A program made the position numbers and the translations under genes. From Streptomyces sp. NBC_00572 (GTDB lineage: Bacteria; Actinomycetota; Actinomycetes; Streptomycetales; Streptomycetaceae): a DNA stretch of 64,000 nt. The first letter of the stretch is position 1. The number at the start of each line of letters is the position of its first letter. The notes below the pieces were generated by a model. It was not told where the DNA came from, did not search any database, and worked only from the letters and a program-made list of their open reading frames with translations. The stretch is taken from the NCBI RefSeq assembly GCF_026341815.1, contig NZ_JAPENX010000001.1, positions 7,068,001 through 7,132,000 on the forward strand, given 5' to 3'. Shown here piece after piece: positions 33,879 through 43,031 of the stretch.

Positions 33879-35225
33879 ATGGCCACGAACGAGCTCACCG
33901 ATCCGATCGATCCGCCCGCCGCCGCCGACGGCACCGGTACTGTCGCCGCCGGCACAGGCACCGCTGCCACTGGCGCAGGCATGGCTGCCGCCGGCGCAGG
34001 TACCGCCGCCACCACCTCGGAACCGGAAGCTCCGCGCCAGCGCGGGCTCATGCCTCTGCTGCTGGTCGCCAACTCCGCGATGATGGCGGTCTACATGGGA
34101 GTCGGCTCCGTCCTCCTGCCCACCCAGGTCGCCGCGATCGCACCCGACGACAAGGTCGCCGTCCTGGGCCTGATCGGAGGCGTCAGTGCCATCTTCGCGA
34201 CGGCGTTCAACCCGATCGCGGGCGCCCTCTCCGACCGCAGCGGCCGCCGCAACCCCTGGATCCTCGGCGGCGCGATCGGCGCGCTGATCACCCTGGCCTT
34301 CCTCGGCAGCGTCTCCACCGCGCTGCTCGTCGGTATCGGCTGGTGCCTGGTCCAGGCGACGATGAACACGTACCAGGCGGCGGTCACCGCCATCGTGCCC
34401 GACCGCGTCCCCGCCGCCCGTCGCGGCACGGCGTCGGCGCTGGTGGGCCTCGGCATGCCGATCGGTGGAACAGCCGGCGTCCTCATCGCCTCGCAGACCG
34501 CGACCCAGATCCGCACCGGCTACCTGGTCTTCGGCGCGATCGTCGCCGTCGCCGCACTGCTCCTCTCCGTCTTCTGCCGCGACACTCCCCGCACCGAGGC
34601 CGTGGCGAAGGCCCCGAAGGGTTCCCAACTCGCGGCTTTCCTTTCCTCGTTGGCCAACCACGACTTCCGCTGGGCCTTCATCGGACGCGCCCTGATGGTC
34701 CTGGGCTACTTCTCCGTCGTCGGCTACCAGCTGTACATCCTGGGCGATCACATCGCGCTGCCCGCCGGGTTGAACCCGCCCGAGGCGATGGCGATCCTCA
34801 CGCCGGTGTCGATGGTCGCCGTGGCGCTGTCCACCGTCGTCGGCGGGCTGCTGTCCGACCGATGGAACCGCCGCAAGGTGTTCGTCGGCGTGTCGGCCGC
34901 GCTGGCCGGACTGGTCATGGTGGTGCCCGTCGTCAGCCCGACCTGGACCGGCATGCTCGTCTTCAGCGCCCTCAACGGCCTCGCCTTCGGCTGCTTCATG
35001 GCCGTCGACACGGCGCTCGTCACCCTGGTCCTGCCCCGGGCGGAGGACGCGGCCCGCGACATGGGCGTCCTCAACGTCGCGAACGCCGGGCCGCAGATCA
35101 TCGCCCCGTTCGTCGCCTCCGCCATCGTCACCGGCCTCGGCGGGTACACCCCGCTCTTCCTGGCCGGCGGAGCCCTGTCGCTGATCGGCGCGCTCGCCAT
35201 CCTCCCGATCCGCGGAGTGCGCTGA
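33879..35225 (+). CDS. MFS transporter (sugar/GPH-like)
   Basis: 448 residues; ATG with AGGAG upstream. The first 45 residues are Ala/Gly/Thr-rich with repeats such as AAGTGTAATGAGMAAAG. Twelve membrane helices follow: MPLLLVANSAMMAVYMGVGSV, a motif-A stretch GALSDRSGRRNPWI, and a second copy GGLLSDRWNRRKVFVG after the central loop. The motif layout resembles sucrose/oligosaccharide-type and GPH carriers rather than drug exporters. Under the presumed LacI-type control, uptake of a glycoside-like compound is the simplest reading. Downstream are the secreted SurE and esterase genes. Confidence 0.8.
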   Translation: MATNELTDPIDPPAAADGTGTVAAGTGTAATGAGMAAAGAGTAATTSEPEAPRQRGLMPLLLVANSAMMAVYMGVGSVLLPTQVAAIAPDDKVAVLGLIGGVSAIFATAFNPIAGALSDRSGRRNPWILGGAIGALITLAFLGSVSTALLVGIGWCLVQATMNTYQAAVTAIVPDRVPAARRGTASALVGLGMPIGGTAGVLIASQTATQIRTGYLVFGAIVAVAALLLSVFCRDTPRTEAVAKAPKGSQLAAFLSSLANHDFRWAFIGRALMVLGYFSVVGYQLYILGDHIALPAGLNPPEAMAILTPVSMVAVALSTVVGGLLSDRWNRRKVFVGVSAALAGLVMVVPVVSPTWTGMLVFSALNGLAFGCFMAVDTALVTLVLPRAEDAARDMGVLNVANAGPQIIAPFVASAIVTGLGGYTPLFLAGGALSLIGALAILPIRGVR

Positions 35226-35445
35226 ACCGACCGGTCCAAGGAGTGCGCTGGTTCCGGTCGGTCCGCGGCGGCCGCTGCCCGCAAACGACTGCTGCCCGCG
35301 TCGGCCATAGCCCCGTGTGGCAGCAGCCCGTATCGGCTGCTGCCTGTGCCGACCGCTGCCCGCGCCGACGCGGACCGGCCGCCCTGGCTCCGGCGGGCGC
35401 ATGCCGAGGGTCACGTGCCCGCCGGTTCAGCCCCATCACCCTCGC

Positions 35446-35533
35446 CCCACCAGCCCACCAGCCCACCAGCCCACCAGCCCACCAGCCCACCAGCCCACCA
35501 GCCCACCAGCCCACCAGCCCACCAGCCCACCAG
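35446..35533. repeat. Eleven perfect tandem copies of CCCACCAG
   Basis: 88 bases, 11 x 8 bp, without a mismatch, in the 390-base gap between the MFS and SurE genes. All three plus frames stay open through it (PTSPPAHQ repeats), producing a spurious long frame joined to SurE. Confidence 0.95.
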
Positions 35534-35614
35534 CCCTACCAGTTCCACCACCCTCGCCCCGCCGCCACCGGCACCCTGCCCTGCCCTCCCACTCCCACTC
35601 CCAAGGAGCCTCCT

Positions 35615-36535
35615 GTGAGTCGCAAGCGAGTTCTGCCGCCGGCCATGCTGATCCTCTGCACGGCGGCCCTCACCGCTACCGCACCCGCCGTCGCCTCGCC
35701 CCAGGCCGCCCCGGCGCCCGCGCGGCCCGCGGCACCGCTGCGGATCCTGCTCACCAACGACGACGGCTACAACGCGCCCGGCATCCGCAAGGCGTTCGAG
35801 CGGCTCACCGCCGCGGGCCACGACGTCACCATCGTCGCCCCGCTCACCAACCAGAGCGGTGCGGGCACGAAGATGTCGAACGCCCCCGTGATCACGGTGA
35901 AGCACCCTGAGTCGAAGGTATGGGCCGTCGACGGATCACCCGGTGACTCGGTGGCCTTCGGCCTCTCCGAGGTGTTCGAGGGCGACGCCCCCGATCTGGT
36001 GGTGTCCGGCACCAACTTCGGGCCGAACGTCGCCGGGCTCGCCACCCACTCCGGTACGGTCGGCGGCGCCGTGGCCGCGGTGGAGTCGGGCGTACCCGCC
36101 ATCGCCCTGAGCACGGGCGGCCTCTCCGTGCCCGACCCGGTCACCACCGTCAACGCGATGGACCCGACGCTCGACTTCGCCGTCAAGCTCATCGACCGGC
36201 TCCGTGTACGGGCGAAGTCGGGGCCGCTGCTGCCCAAGGGCGTCGGCCTGAACGTGAACCACCCCATCGTCGGCGCCGACGGCAAGGGCACCGCCGCCGG
36301 GGTGTCCACCACCTTCCAGGATGCGCAGACGATCCTCGAACCGGACTTCACCGACTCCGGCGACGGCACCTGGAAGGTCGACGTGACGGTGGACCTGCGT
36401 TCGCCGGTGAAGGGCGGTGACGTGGAGGCCGTCAGCGCCGGACGGATCGCCGTCAGTCCGATCAACGCAAACTGGAACACCGGCCCCGCCGACCACGCCA
36501 CCACCTCAGCCCTGATCGCAGGTCTGCGTCCCTGA
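35615..36535 (+). CDS. Secreted SurE-type acid phosphatase / 5'-nucleotidase
   Basis: 306 residues from GTG 35615, preceded by AAGGAG. A signal peptide ends near residue 28 (AVASPQA). The SurE core starts LRILLTNDDGYNAPGIRKAFE with the metal-binding Asp-Asp, then VTIVAPLTNQSGAG, VSGTNFGPNVAG and HSGTVGGAVAAVE. SurE enzymes are usually cytosolic nucleotidases; a Sec signal makes this an extracellular version. It is likely to remove phosphate from nucleotides or other phosphomonoesters outside the cell. The gene is 34 bases ahead of the secreted esterase gene, probably one transcript. Confidence 0.87.
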   Translation: MSRKRVLPPAMLILCTAALTATAPAVASPQAAPAPARPAAPLRILLTNDDGYNAPGIRKAFERLTAAGHDVTIVAPLTNQSGAGTKMSNAPVITVKHPESKVWAVDGSPGDSVAFGLSEVFEGDAPDLVVSGTNFGPNVAGLATHSGTVGGAVAAVESGVPAIALSTGGLSVPDPVTTVNAMDPTLDFAVKLIDRLRVRAKSGPLLPKGVGLNVNHPIVGADGKGTAAGVSTTFQDAQTILEPDFTDSGDGTWKVDVTVDLRSPVKGGDVEAVSAGRIAVSPINANWNTGPADHATTSALIAGLRP

Positions 36536-36569
36536 CCGCCGCACCACACCAGCCCATTCAGGAGGATGG

Positions 36570-38225
36570 ATGAAGCGGCCCGGAACGCGGCCCAGTTCGG
36601 CAAGACCCCTGCTCGGTACGGCCCTTGCGCTGCTGGCACTGTTCACATCGGCGGCCCCCGCCACTGCGACCCCCGCCACCACGGCGGCCCCCACCACCGC
36701 GGCCCCCACGTCTGTCGCGGGCTCGCGCCCTGTGGTCACCGTGGCGCAGGGCAAGCTGCGCGGACAGACTCACGACAGGGCACAGGAGTTCCTCGGCGTC
36801 CCGTACGCCGCACCCCCGGTCGGGGAGGCCCGGCTGCGGGCGCCCCGTGAGCCGCGCCGCTGGAGCAGTGTGCGGGAGGCGGACCGCCAGGCGCCCGCTT
36901 GCGTGCAGTTCTCGCCGTTCGGCCTCGCCGACCCCTCGGCCGTCAGCGAGGACTGCCTCTACCTGGACGTGTACCGGCCCAAGGGAGCCAGGGCGGGAGC
37001 CCGGCTGCCGGTGATCCTCTGGATCCACGGGGGTGCGTACAGCCAGGGCACCGGCACCCAGTTCGGCGGCCGGACGATGGCCGACCTCACGAACAGTGTC
37101 GTGGTCAGCATCAACTACCGGCTGGGACAGCTGGGTTACCTGGCGCTGCCCGAACTCGTACGGGAGAACGCGCGGCGCTCCGGCTCCCTCGGCCTGCTGG
37201 ACCAGGTCGAGGCGCTGCGCTGGACGCGGCAGAACATCGCGGCGTTCGGCGGAAACCCCGGCAATGTGACCGTCTCCGGCCAGTCGGCGGGCAGCGGCTC
37301 GGTGTGCGGGCTGCTCGCGGCGCCCTCGGTGGCCGGGCTGTTCCACCGTGCCGTGCTACAGAGCGGGCCATGCACTCTCATTCGTACACCCGACAGCCCC
37401 CGGGCCGCCTCCCAGGCCCGGGAGTTCGCCGAAGCGGCCGGCTGCACCGATCAGGCCCGGGTTGTCGCGTGCCTGCGCGCCACCCCGGCCGACGCGCTGG
37501 TCGAGGCGGCGCGCACGCTGCCGACTTCGGGACCGGCCTCGGGCGACGGGCTTCTTCCCATGGACCCGGCAGCAGCGATCGGAAGTGGGAACTGGAACAG
37601 GGTGCCCGTGCTCATCGGGAGCACCCGCTCCGAGTCACGGCTGTTCGTGGCACTGTCCCAGCCACGGCTGACGGAGGCGGAGTACACGGCGCAGATCCTG
37701 GCGACGTACGGTACGGCGAGCCCGGAGGTGCTGGCCCGCTACCCGGTCTCGGCGTACGGCTCGCCGTACCTGGCGCTGTCGGCGGTCATGACCGACTCCT
37801 CGTTCGCCTGCCACACGGCGTGGACGGCGCGGCTCTTCGCCTCGCAGGTGCCGACGTTCGTCTACGAGTTCGACGACCCCGACTCCCCGACGCTGGCCGG
37901 CGCGCAGGTTCCCGGTCTCGACATGGCGAACGCTCACAGCGCCGAGCTGGCGTACCTGCACGACTTCACGGCGGGTGACCGTCCCCTGACCCCGGTCCAG
38001 ACGGCGCTCGCGACGCGGATGAAGCGCTACTGGGGCGCGTTCGCCCGCTTCGGCACGCCGACCGTACCGGGCCAAACTCCCTGGCCCGCGACCGGAACCG
38101 GGAACGACATCGGGGCGGCCACGGTGCTCACGCTCAACCCAGCGGCCACGCAGCCGAGTTCGACGTTCGCGTCGGACCACCAGTGCGCCTTCTGGCAGAC
38201 CGGCCCCATTGGACAGCCACTGTAG
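36570..38225 (+). CDS. Secreted type-B carboxylesterase
   Basis: 551 residues, ATG with AGGAGG upstream. A Sec signal peptide (LLGTALALLALFTSAAPATA) and a short Ala/Thr-rich linker precede the esterase fold. Motifs are EFLGVPYAAPPVGEARL, SEDCLYLDVYRP, WIHGGAYSQGTG, nucleophile GQSAGS, acid region STRSESRLF and HSAELAYL for the His. The protein hydrolyses extracellular carboxyl esters. It follows the SurE gene and ends at a strong hairpin, so MFS, SurE and esterase may form one operon despite the repeat-filled gap. Confidence 0.9.
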   Translation: MKRPGTRPSSARPLLGTALALLALFTSAAPATATPATTAAPTTAAPTSVAGSRPVVTVAQGKLRGQTHDRAQEFLGVPYAAPPVGEARLRAPREPRRWSSVREADRQAPACVQFSPFGLADPSAVSEDCLYLDVYRPKGARAGARLPVILWIHGGAYSQGTGTQFGGRTMADLTNSVVVSINYRLGQLGYLALPELVRENARRSGSLGLLDQVEALRWTRQNIAAFGGNPGNVTVSGQSAGSGSVCGLLAAPSVAGLFHRAVLQSGPCTLIRTPDSPRAASQAREFAEAAGCTDQARVVACLRATPADALVEAARTLPTSGPASGDGLLPMDPAAAIGSGNWNRVPVLIGSTRSESRLFVALSQPRLTEAEYTAQILATYGTASPEVLARYPVSAYGSPYLALSAVMTDSSFACHTAWTARLFASQVPTFVYEFDDPDSPTLAGAQVPGLDMANAHSAELAYLHDFTAGDRPLTPVQTALATRMKRYWGAFARFGTPTVPGQTPWPATGTGNDIGAATVLTLNPAATQPSSTFASDHQCAFWQTGPIGQPL

Positions 38226-38288
38226 GGGTCGCGGCAGGCCAATCGGCCAATCGGGCCACACAGGCCACACAGGCCACGATGCCCTGAC

Positions 38289-38324
38289 GCCCGGCGGCCC
38301 GGAGTGAGACCAGGGCTGCCGGGC
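38289..38324 (+). terminator. Hairpin terminator after the secreted esterase
   Basis: GCCCGGC-G-GCCC pairs with GGGC-T-GCCGGGC (one mismatch) around 12 nt. Upstream, 38240-38278 has short GGCCACACA repeats. Confidence 0.7.
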
Positions 38325-38503
38325 GGACGGTTCTTCCGGCGTCGGCTTTCGCGGGGCGCCGGTGTCGCGGTCGGCGCTTCCTCGGCCGTACCAATTTCGC
38401 GACGGATCACCGGCTTGGGGTCGGCATCCACGTCGCCAGGGCGACGAGGTCACACGGGCGCGACCACCGTCATTGCGTCAACCAGCCGGGGTGGGCGCGT
38501 GCT

Positions 38504-39265
38504 TCAGTACCGGAAGGGACGAGTGCCCGTCAGGGACCAGGCGCGCGCGAACCGGTCGGAGCACACCGTCAGGAGGTCGACGCCGCCGACAGAGGCACCG
38601 GCAGCCCTGGTTTCGGCCGTCCAGAGAAGCGCTACGTACCCCCGCGTGGGGTCGACGACGGGCTGCCGGTGGGTCGTGATGATGGGAGGGTCGTTGGTCC
38701 CGGCCTGTCGCTCGATCAAGTCGGCCAATTCGGAGGGGCCGTGCGCGTCGCCACCCGGCCCGGCGCCCGAGAACAGGTCGAAGTCGCCCGTGACCACGTC
38801 CGTGGCCAGCTCGGCGCGGCCGTTGCGCAGCTGAACCCAGCGGTGGCACAAGTCCTCGATCGTCGCAAGGTCGGTCCGACCGGCCGCCTGAGGTTCTGGA
38901 TCGGATTGCTCACAAAGCCGCTCCGCCACGAAGGTCCAGTTCTCCCGTATGCGGTCGTCCTTGAGAATGTTGACGTCGATGCCGGTCAGTACTTGACCGT
39001 CGGCCTTTCTCACATCCCACAGGTAGGCGAACCGATCACCGGCATCGACGAGTACCCGCGGGCTGAAGATGTTCACATGCCGCGCGCGGTACCCGGTGAC
39101 GAACCGTTCCTGCTCGTCCGGGCCGACCACCGTGTCCAGGCTGTCCACGTGATTCGACCACTGCACGCAATCGTCGGACATCAGGTCGTACGCCAGCGAG
39201 GGGTCCTCGTTCCACATGCGGCACCACGTGATCATGCGCTTTTCGTTGTCCATGGCGAAAAGCAT
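38504..39265 (-). CDS. NTF2/SnoaL-like protein, two-domain
   Basis: 253 residues from ATG 39265, which has GAGGGG ahead of it; ATG 39253 is also possible. The sequence falls into two NTF2-like halves. The first begins MITWCRMWNEDPSLAYDLMSDDC with RENWTFVAERL near its end. The second begins TIEDLCHRWVQLRNGRAELA and ends YVALLWTAETRA. NTF2-like domains form cone-shaped pockets and act as isomerases, hydrolases or ligand-binding modules. The gene starts 39 bases after the WYL regulator gene, on the same strand, so the regulator probably controls or senses its ligand. Confidence 0.7.
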   Translation of the reverse strand: MLFAMDNEKRMITWCRMWNEDPSLAYDLMSDDCVQWSNHVDSLDTVVGPDEQERFVTGYRARHVNIFSPRVLVDAGDRFAYLWDVRKADGQVLTGIDVNILKDDRIRENWTFVAERLCEQSDPEPQAAGRTDLATIEDLCHRWVQLRNGRAELATDVVTGDFDLFSGAGPGGDAHGPSELADLIERQAGTNDPPIITTHRQPVVDPTRGYVALLWTAETRAAGASVGGVDLLTVCSDRFARAWSLTGTRPFRY

Positions 39266-39303
39266 CGCGGCCCCTCGCGACACCGTCCTGTCGGTGTTTC
39301 AGA

Positions 39304-40002
39304 TCACAGAGCGAACGGCTCGGCATCCAAGCGCTTCAGCTCGGCCCTCCACTGCGGCTCGCGGGACGCCACTTGTTCGTCCGACAGTTCCAACGAGGTG
39401 ATCCGGTCGAGCTGGAAGCCTCGGACAGCTGACCGCAGCCGGCACCACGCCGCCAGATACCAGCCTTCCGGTCCCCACAGGAGCCCCAACGGCTCGACAT
39501 CGCGCGTTGTCGCCGCCCCGGCCCGGTCCGTATAAGTGAGGTGCAGGACATGCCCGGAGACCACTGCCCCGACGATCACCTCGCTCAACTTGCCGCTCCC
39601 GACAGGGGCGTGATCGCCGACCCGGTACACCAGCCGTGCGAGCGCTGCCTCCCGCTGTCGCACGTCGGCGGGGAGCACTGCCAGCACCTTCTGAGCGGCG
39701 CGGTGCGCGGCTGCAGCGAACGGCGTGGATGCCGCCGTGCGTAGCGCGACGCTGACGGCGAGGGCCTCGGCGGCGCTGAGCGTCACGGGCGGCAGCGTAC
39801 GGTCCCGGTCAAGGCTGTATCCACCAGCCCGACCGGCGTCACTACGGATCGGCAGGCCCGACTGCCTCAACGCCTCGAGATCCCGCTCCACGGTGCGCAC
39901 GCTGACCTCGAACCGCCGTGCCAGCCACGGAGCACTGCGTGGCCGGGGCGCCACCGCTCGAAGCTCCTCGACCAGCGCATACAGGCGATCGGTGCGGTTC
40001 AT
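39304..40002 (-). CDS. WYL-domain transcriptional regulator (YafY/DeoR-like HTH)
   Basis: 232 residues. The N-terminal HTH reads MNRTDRLYALVEELRA, then WLARRFEVSVRTVERDLEALRQSGLPI and GRAGGYSLDRD, the classic HTH_11 plus WYL arrangement. The ligand domain has VLHLTYTDRAGAATTRDVEPLGLLWGPEGWYLAAWC. WYL regulators bind nucleic acids or small molecules. The start ATG lies 6 nt behind TAGGCT on the minus strand and has no ribosome-binding site, so the mRNA is probably leaderless. It is followed by the NTF2-like gene. Confidence 0.87.
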   Translation of the reverse strand: MNRTDRLYALVEELRAVAPRPRSAPWLARRFEVSVRTVERDLEALRQSGLPIRSDAGRAGGYSLDRDRTLPPVTLSAAEALAVSVALRTAASTPFAAAAHRAAQKVLAVLPADVRQREAALARLVYRVGDHAPVGSGKLSEVIVGAVVSGHVLHLTYTDRAGAATTRDVEPLGLLWGPEGWYLAAWCRLRSAVRGFQLDRITSLELSDEQVASREPQWRAELKRLDAEPFAL

Positions 40003-40008
40003 CGCCCC

Positions 40009-40014
40009 AGCCTA
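40009..40014 (-). promoter_or_regulatory. -10 box TAGGCT for a leaderless transcript
   Basis: TAGGCT on the minus strand, 6 nt before the ATG of the WYL regulator gene. Confidence 0.5.
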
Positions 40015-40019
40015 AGGGC

Positions 40020-40541
40020 TGTCCGGCAATGATCGCGGCTCCGAGTACGCAGCCACCGGAAGAGCCGATCGGGTGCTCAGCCGGTGGTTCGTGGAGTGTC
40101 CAGGGATCGGCCGTACTCGCGAGCGTGTAAGAGGCTGGAGCAGCTCGCCCGGCGGCCGCGGCGCTTTGAAGTGGGTGGCCCGTGAAAGCCGCAGCAACAC
40201 CTGGCCCGAGCTCCGCGACGAGACCGGACTGCGCCGGAGCGGTCGCCTCGAACACAGCGCCAAGGTCGGGCCTTTCGCCCTGACAGAGGGCGGTACGACC
40301 CCGAAGACCTCTCCCGTCCCCCCTTCCTGTCGTCGCCGCCGCCGACGACAGCGCCCCCTCGGGCTCCACCGCGCCTCTTCTCACGGCTCCTCGGCCGCCC
40401 CGGCTCTTTGAGGGTGGTGGCTGGGACGTTGGGGTGGCCTGGGGTCGGGTGGGCGGCGTGGTTCCTGTATTGATCGGTGCCGATTCCTATGGTCGGGGGA
40501 GGTACGGCAAGGGGCCGGCCGCTCGGATCTGATGGGGAGTC
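40020..40541. other. Intergenic region with G-quadruplex-like stretch
   Basis: No gene recognised in about 520 bases between divergent genes. From 40412 to 40453 the plus strand has six G-runs of three or four (loops 1-8 nt), able to form a G-quadruplex about 90 bases before the NHL gene. Confidence 0.5.
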
Positions 40542-41483
40542 ATGGTAGGTACGACGGCCGGGTCCGCAACGATGACGTTCGCGCTTCCGAAGGGGCGTGC
40601 CTCGCGCCGATGGGCCCGCCGGCTTGCCGCTGCGGTGGGTCTCGTGGCGCTGTGCGCGCTGCCCACGACGACGGCGGGCGCGGCCCCGCCGCAGGACGGT
40701 CGGCCCTCCGCGCATGCGCCCCTGTACGTGTCCGACTACGGCAACAACCGGGTTGTCGCCCTGCCCGCGAGGGGCGGTGATCAGATGCCCGTGCCCTTCG
40801 AGGGTCTCGTACGGCCGACGGGGATGGCCGGGGACACGGCGGGCCGGCTCTACGTGTCGGACACCGGCAACAACCGCGTGGTCGTGATGGCAGCGCACGG
40901 GAGCGGCCAGTCCTCCGTCCCCACCGACGGCCTGTCGCGCCCCCTGGGGCTCGCCCTGGACCGGGCAGGGAACCTCTACGTCGCCGACAGCTTCAACGAC
41001 CGGGTCGTGAACGTGTCCCTGGCCGACGGTACCCAGACGACCGTACCGACCACAGGGCTGCTGCACCCCTGGGGGCTGGCGCTCGACGCCGCCGGGAACC
41101 TGTACGTCTCCGACTTCGTCAACGACCGCGTCGTCAAGGTGGCCGGTGACGGGAGCGGCCAGTCCACTGTCCCCACGGTCGGCCTCTCCCAGCCGACCGG
41201 ACTGGCCCTCAGCGCCAAGGGGGACCTCTACATCTCCGACAGTGGCAACAACCGCGTGGTGAAGATCGCGGAGGGCGGCGGCCAGACCACCGTCCCCACC
41301 AGTGGTCTCAGCGGCCCGCTCGGTCTCGCACTCGACGGCTGCGGCGGCCTGTACATCGCCGACGGCTTCAACAACCGGGTGGTCCGCGTCCACGAGACAG
41401 GCGGTGGCCAGACCACTCTCCCGGCCACCGGCCTGAACACGCCGACGGGCCTCGCCTTCCCGCCGATGGGCACGCGTCCCTGA
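40542..41483 (+). CDS. Secreted NHL-repeat beta-propeller protein
   Basis: 313 residues, ATG with GGGGAG upstream. A twin-Arg-like head (ASRRWARRLAAAVGLVAL) and a hydrophobic segment end at TTTAGAAP, so export is likely. Six NHL repeats follow, each with (L/Y)(Y)(V/I)(S/A)D, then NNRVV or NDRVV, and a turn such as GQTTVPTTGLxxPxGLALD, forming a six-bladed propeller. It resembles the extracellular sensor domain of the mycobacterial kinase PknD, but no kinase domain is present. Role unknown, perhaps cell-surface binding or lactonase-like chemistry. Confidence 0.85.
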   Translation: MVGTTAGSATMTFALPKGRASRRWARRLAAAVGLVALCALPTTTAGAAPPQDGRPSAHAPLYVSDYGNNRVVALPARGGDQMPVPFEGLVRPTGMAGDTAGRLYVSDTGNNRVVVMAAHGSGQSSVPTDGLSRPLGLALDRAGNLYVADSFNDRVVNVSLADGTQTTVPTTGLLHPWGLALDAAGNLYVSDFVNDRVVKVAGDGSGQSTVPTVGLSQPTGLALSAKGDLYISDSGNNRVVKIAEGGGQTTVPTSGLSGPLGLALDGCGGLYIADGFNNRVVRVHETGGGQTTLPATGLNTPTGLAFPPMGTRP

Positions 41484-41506
41484 AACACCACGATCCGCGT
41501 CGTTGG

Positions 41507-41530
41507 GCCGAGCGCGGGAGCGGGCTCGGC
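41507..41530 (+). terminator. Hairpin after the NHL gene
   Basis: GCCGAGC/GCTCGGC 7-bp stem, 10-nt loop, 24 bases past the stop codon. Confidence 0.5.
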
Positions 41531-42060
41531 GAGGCAGCGCGGACGCTGTGCCCGCCGGCCGTCGAGGCGGAACGACCGGCGAGCCTCGTGCCGCTGGTGC
41601 CGGGCGGGAGCGTGAGTCCATGAAGACCGCTTGCGCGAGCCTCGGAGGGGTACGAGGCGGCGGTGCCGCCGTCGAGCGGGTGGGAGCCGAACTCGTGGCT
41701 CGCAGCGATGTTCACGGCCGTGGTCGTGCCGGCGCGCCCGTGAGACCGGCGCGCCCGACAGACCAGGTCCCCCCGCCGCCCGAGACGTCGGAAGAGGACC
41801 CGCCCCACGCAGGGCCTCGACGCCTTCGGTCGGTGGGTAGATGACAATGCCCTCCGCGTGCGTCTGGCCGGACACCGGGCATCCGCCCCACCACACGAAC
41901 CACGGGCTTTCGCCCGTTTCCCCGAAACCCCCGGCCTGCCGTTCATCGACTCATCGACCGCAACGGATCCGACGGCGTCATCGTCCCGGGAGCGTCCGAG
42001 CCCAAAGGCGACCGCCCCGCCGAGGGCGCGGGACGCAGCATCCAGGAGCGTCGGCCCGTG
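41531..42060. other. Intergenic region, no gene recognised
   Basis: About 530 bases with open frames on both strands, typical of GC-rich noncoding DNA. No domain was seen. Confidence 0.4.
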
Positions 42061-42427
42061 CATGGCCGACCGCAAGGTCGAAGCACCGTACGAGAACACC
42101 TTCTTCTCCCTCGCCGACCGGCGCATGCAGGCCGGCGACACCACCGGGGAACGCGCCCTGGCCCGCGCGTACTCCGCCTGCATGAAGCCGGTCGAAGACG
42201 TCCGCTCGGAGCTGGGGAAGGCGCTCGGGAAACGCCTCCGCGCCGACTACCGCCAGAAGATCGACCAGCTGAACACCGCGTTGCGGGCCAAGATCCGCGA
42301 TCCGCGAGTACGAGCGCCGCTAGGGCGTGTATCGAAGTGCTCGTCATACGGTGGCCGTGGGCGACCCCTCACCAGTTCCCCGTCATCTACCTGGGGAAAC
42401 GACGTCTTCCAGCGTCCGCGGCATTGA
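42061..42427 (+). CDS. Hypothetical protein or gene fragment
   Basis: From ATG 42061 the frame encodes ADRKVEAPYENTFFSLADRR, ERALARAYSACMKPVEDVR and KRLRADYRQKIDQLNTALRAKI with good codon bias. After about 42310 the composition turns poor and runs into the end of the convergent DUF4291 gene. The CMAD...ACMKPVE pattern recalls Streptomyces lipoproteins with paired Cys, but the N-terminal half is missing. It could be the truncated 3' part of such a gene. No function assigned. Confidence 0.35.
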
Positions 42428-42949
42428 GTAGGTGCGCTCGACAGGAAACAGCCGATGAGCCTTGGTGGCGTGCCCGGTCTGTATCAGTGTCGAGGCTTTG
42501 CGGACCTGGGGAGTGAGGTCGGTGAGACTGACGATCCAGTCGTCGGTGAACGTGCGGATCAGGTGGCGACCGATGCCGACCTGGATGCTGTAGTGATTCA
42601 GTGCCGCTCCGCGCGGCGAGCGCTCCGGGTCCCACTGGACGTGTACGGCTGCCTGGGTCACCGCCACCGGGTCGGCGGTCGTCAGCACGGCCCGGGACAG
42701 CGCCTCCTCCCAGCCCTCCCGAGTGATCCGCACCGCGAGCACACGTTCCTGGCCGGGCTTGCGGGCCCAGTTGCTGCGGTGCATCAGCCACATGAACGAC
42801 GGCTTGATCCACGTCATCCGGTGGAACGAGAACGGCGCAACGAAGCGGCCCGCCCGCAGTGCCGCGTCAGCGATGGCAGGCGAGTACGCCTGGTAGACCA
42901 CGATCGTGCGAGCGTCGTAGTCGGCACGAATCTGATACTGGGGCGTCAT
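42383..42949 (-). CDS. DUF4291 protein
   Basis: 188 residues, start MTPQYQIRADYD. It contains the strongly conserved DUF4291 block IVVYQAYSPAIADAALRAGRF, SFHRMTWIKPSFMWLMHRSNWA, RVLAVRITREGWEEAL and VHVQWDPERSPRGAALNHYSIQVG. The family is widespread in Streptomyces and fungi; its function is unknown. The region between the ALSRAVLT and AVHVQWDPE blocks is shorter than in relatives I recall, so a small deletion is possible. The upstream in-frame extension belongs to a broken transposase. It overlaps a doubtful convergent frame at its end. Confidence 0.82.
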   Translation of the reverse strand: MTPQYQIRADYDARTIVVYQAYSPAIADAALRAGRFVAPFSFHRMTWIKPSFMWLMHRSNWARKPGQERVLAVRITREGWEEALSRAVLTTADPVAVTQAAVHVQWDPERSPRGAALNHYSIQVGIGRHLIRTFTDDWIVSLTDLTPQVRKASTLIQTGHATKAHRLFPVERTYSMPRTLEDVVSPGR

Positions 42950-43031
42950 GCGCCGCACCCTGCCATCCGGTCCGCCGCCGCGGCGAGCCGATTTCGGCTC
43001 ACCGCCCCCGGGGTCGGTTCGAATGTGCTGC

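Noticed and set aside
33800..36535. A 911-codon plus-strand frame spanning the MFS gene, the 8-bp repeat and SurE
   Set aside because: Its first 600 codons are an out-of-frame shadow of the MFS gene and repeat-derived PTSPPAHQ units. Only the SurE part from GTG 35615 has a ribosome-binding site and family similarity.
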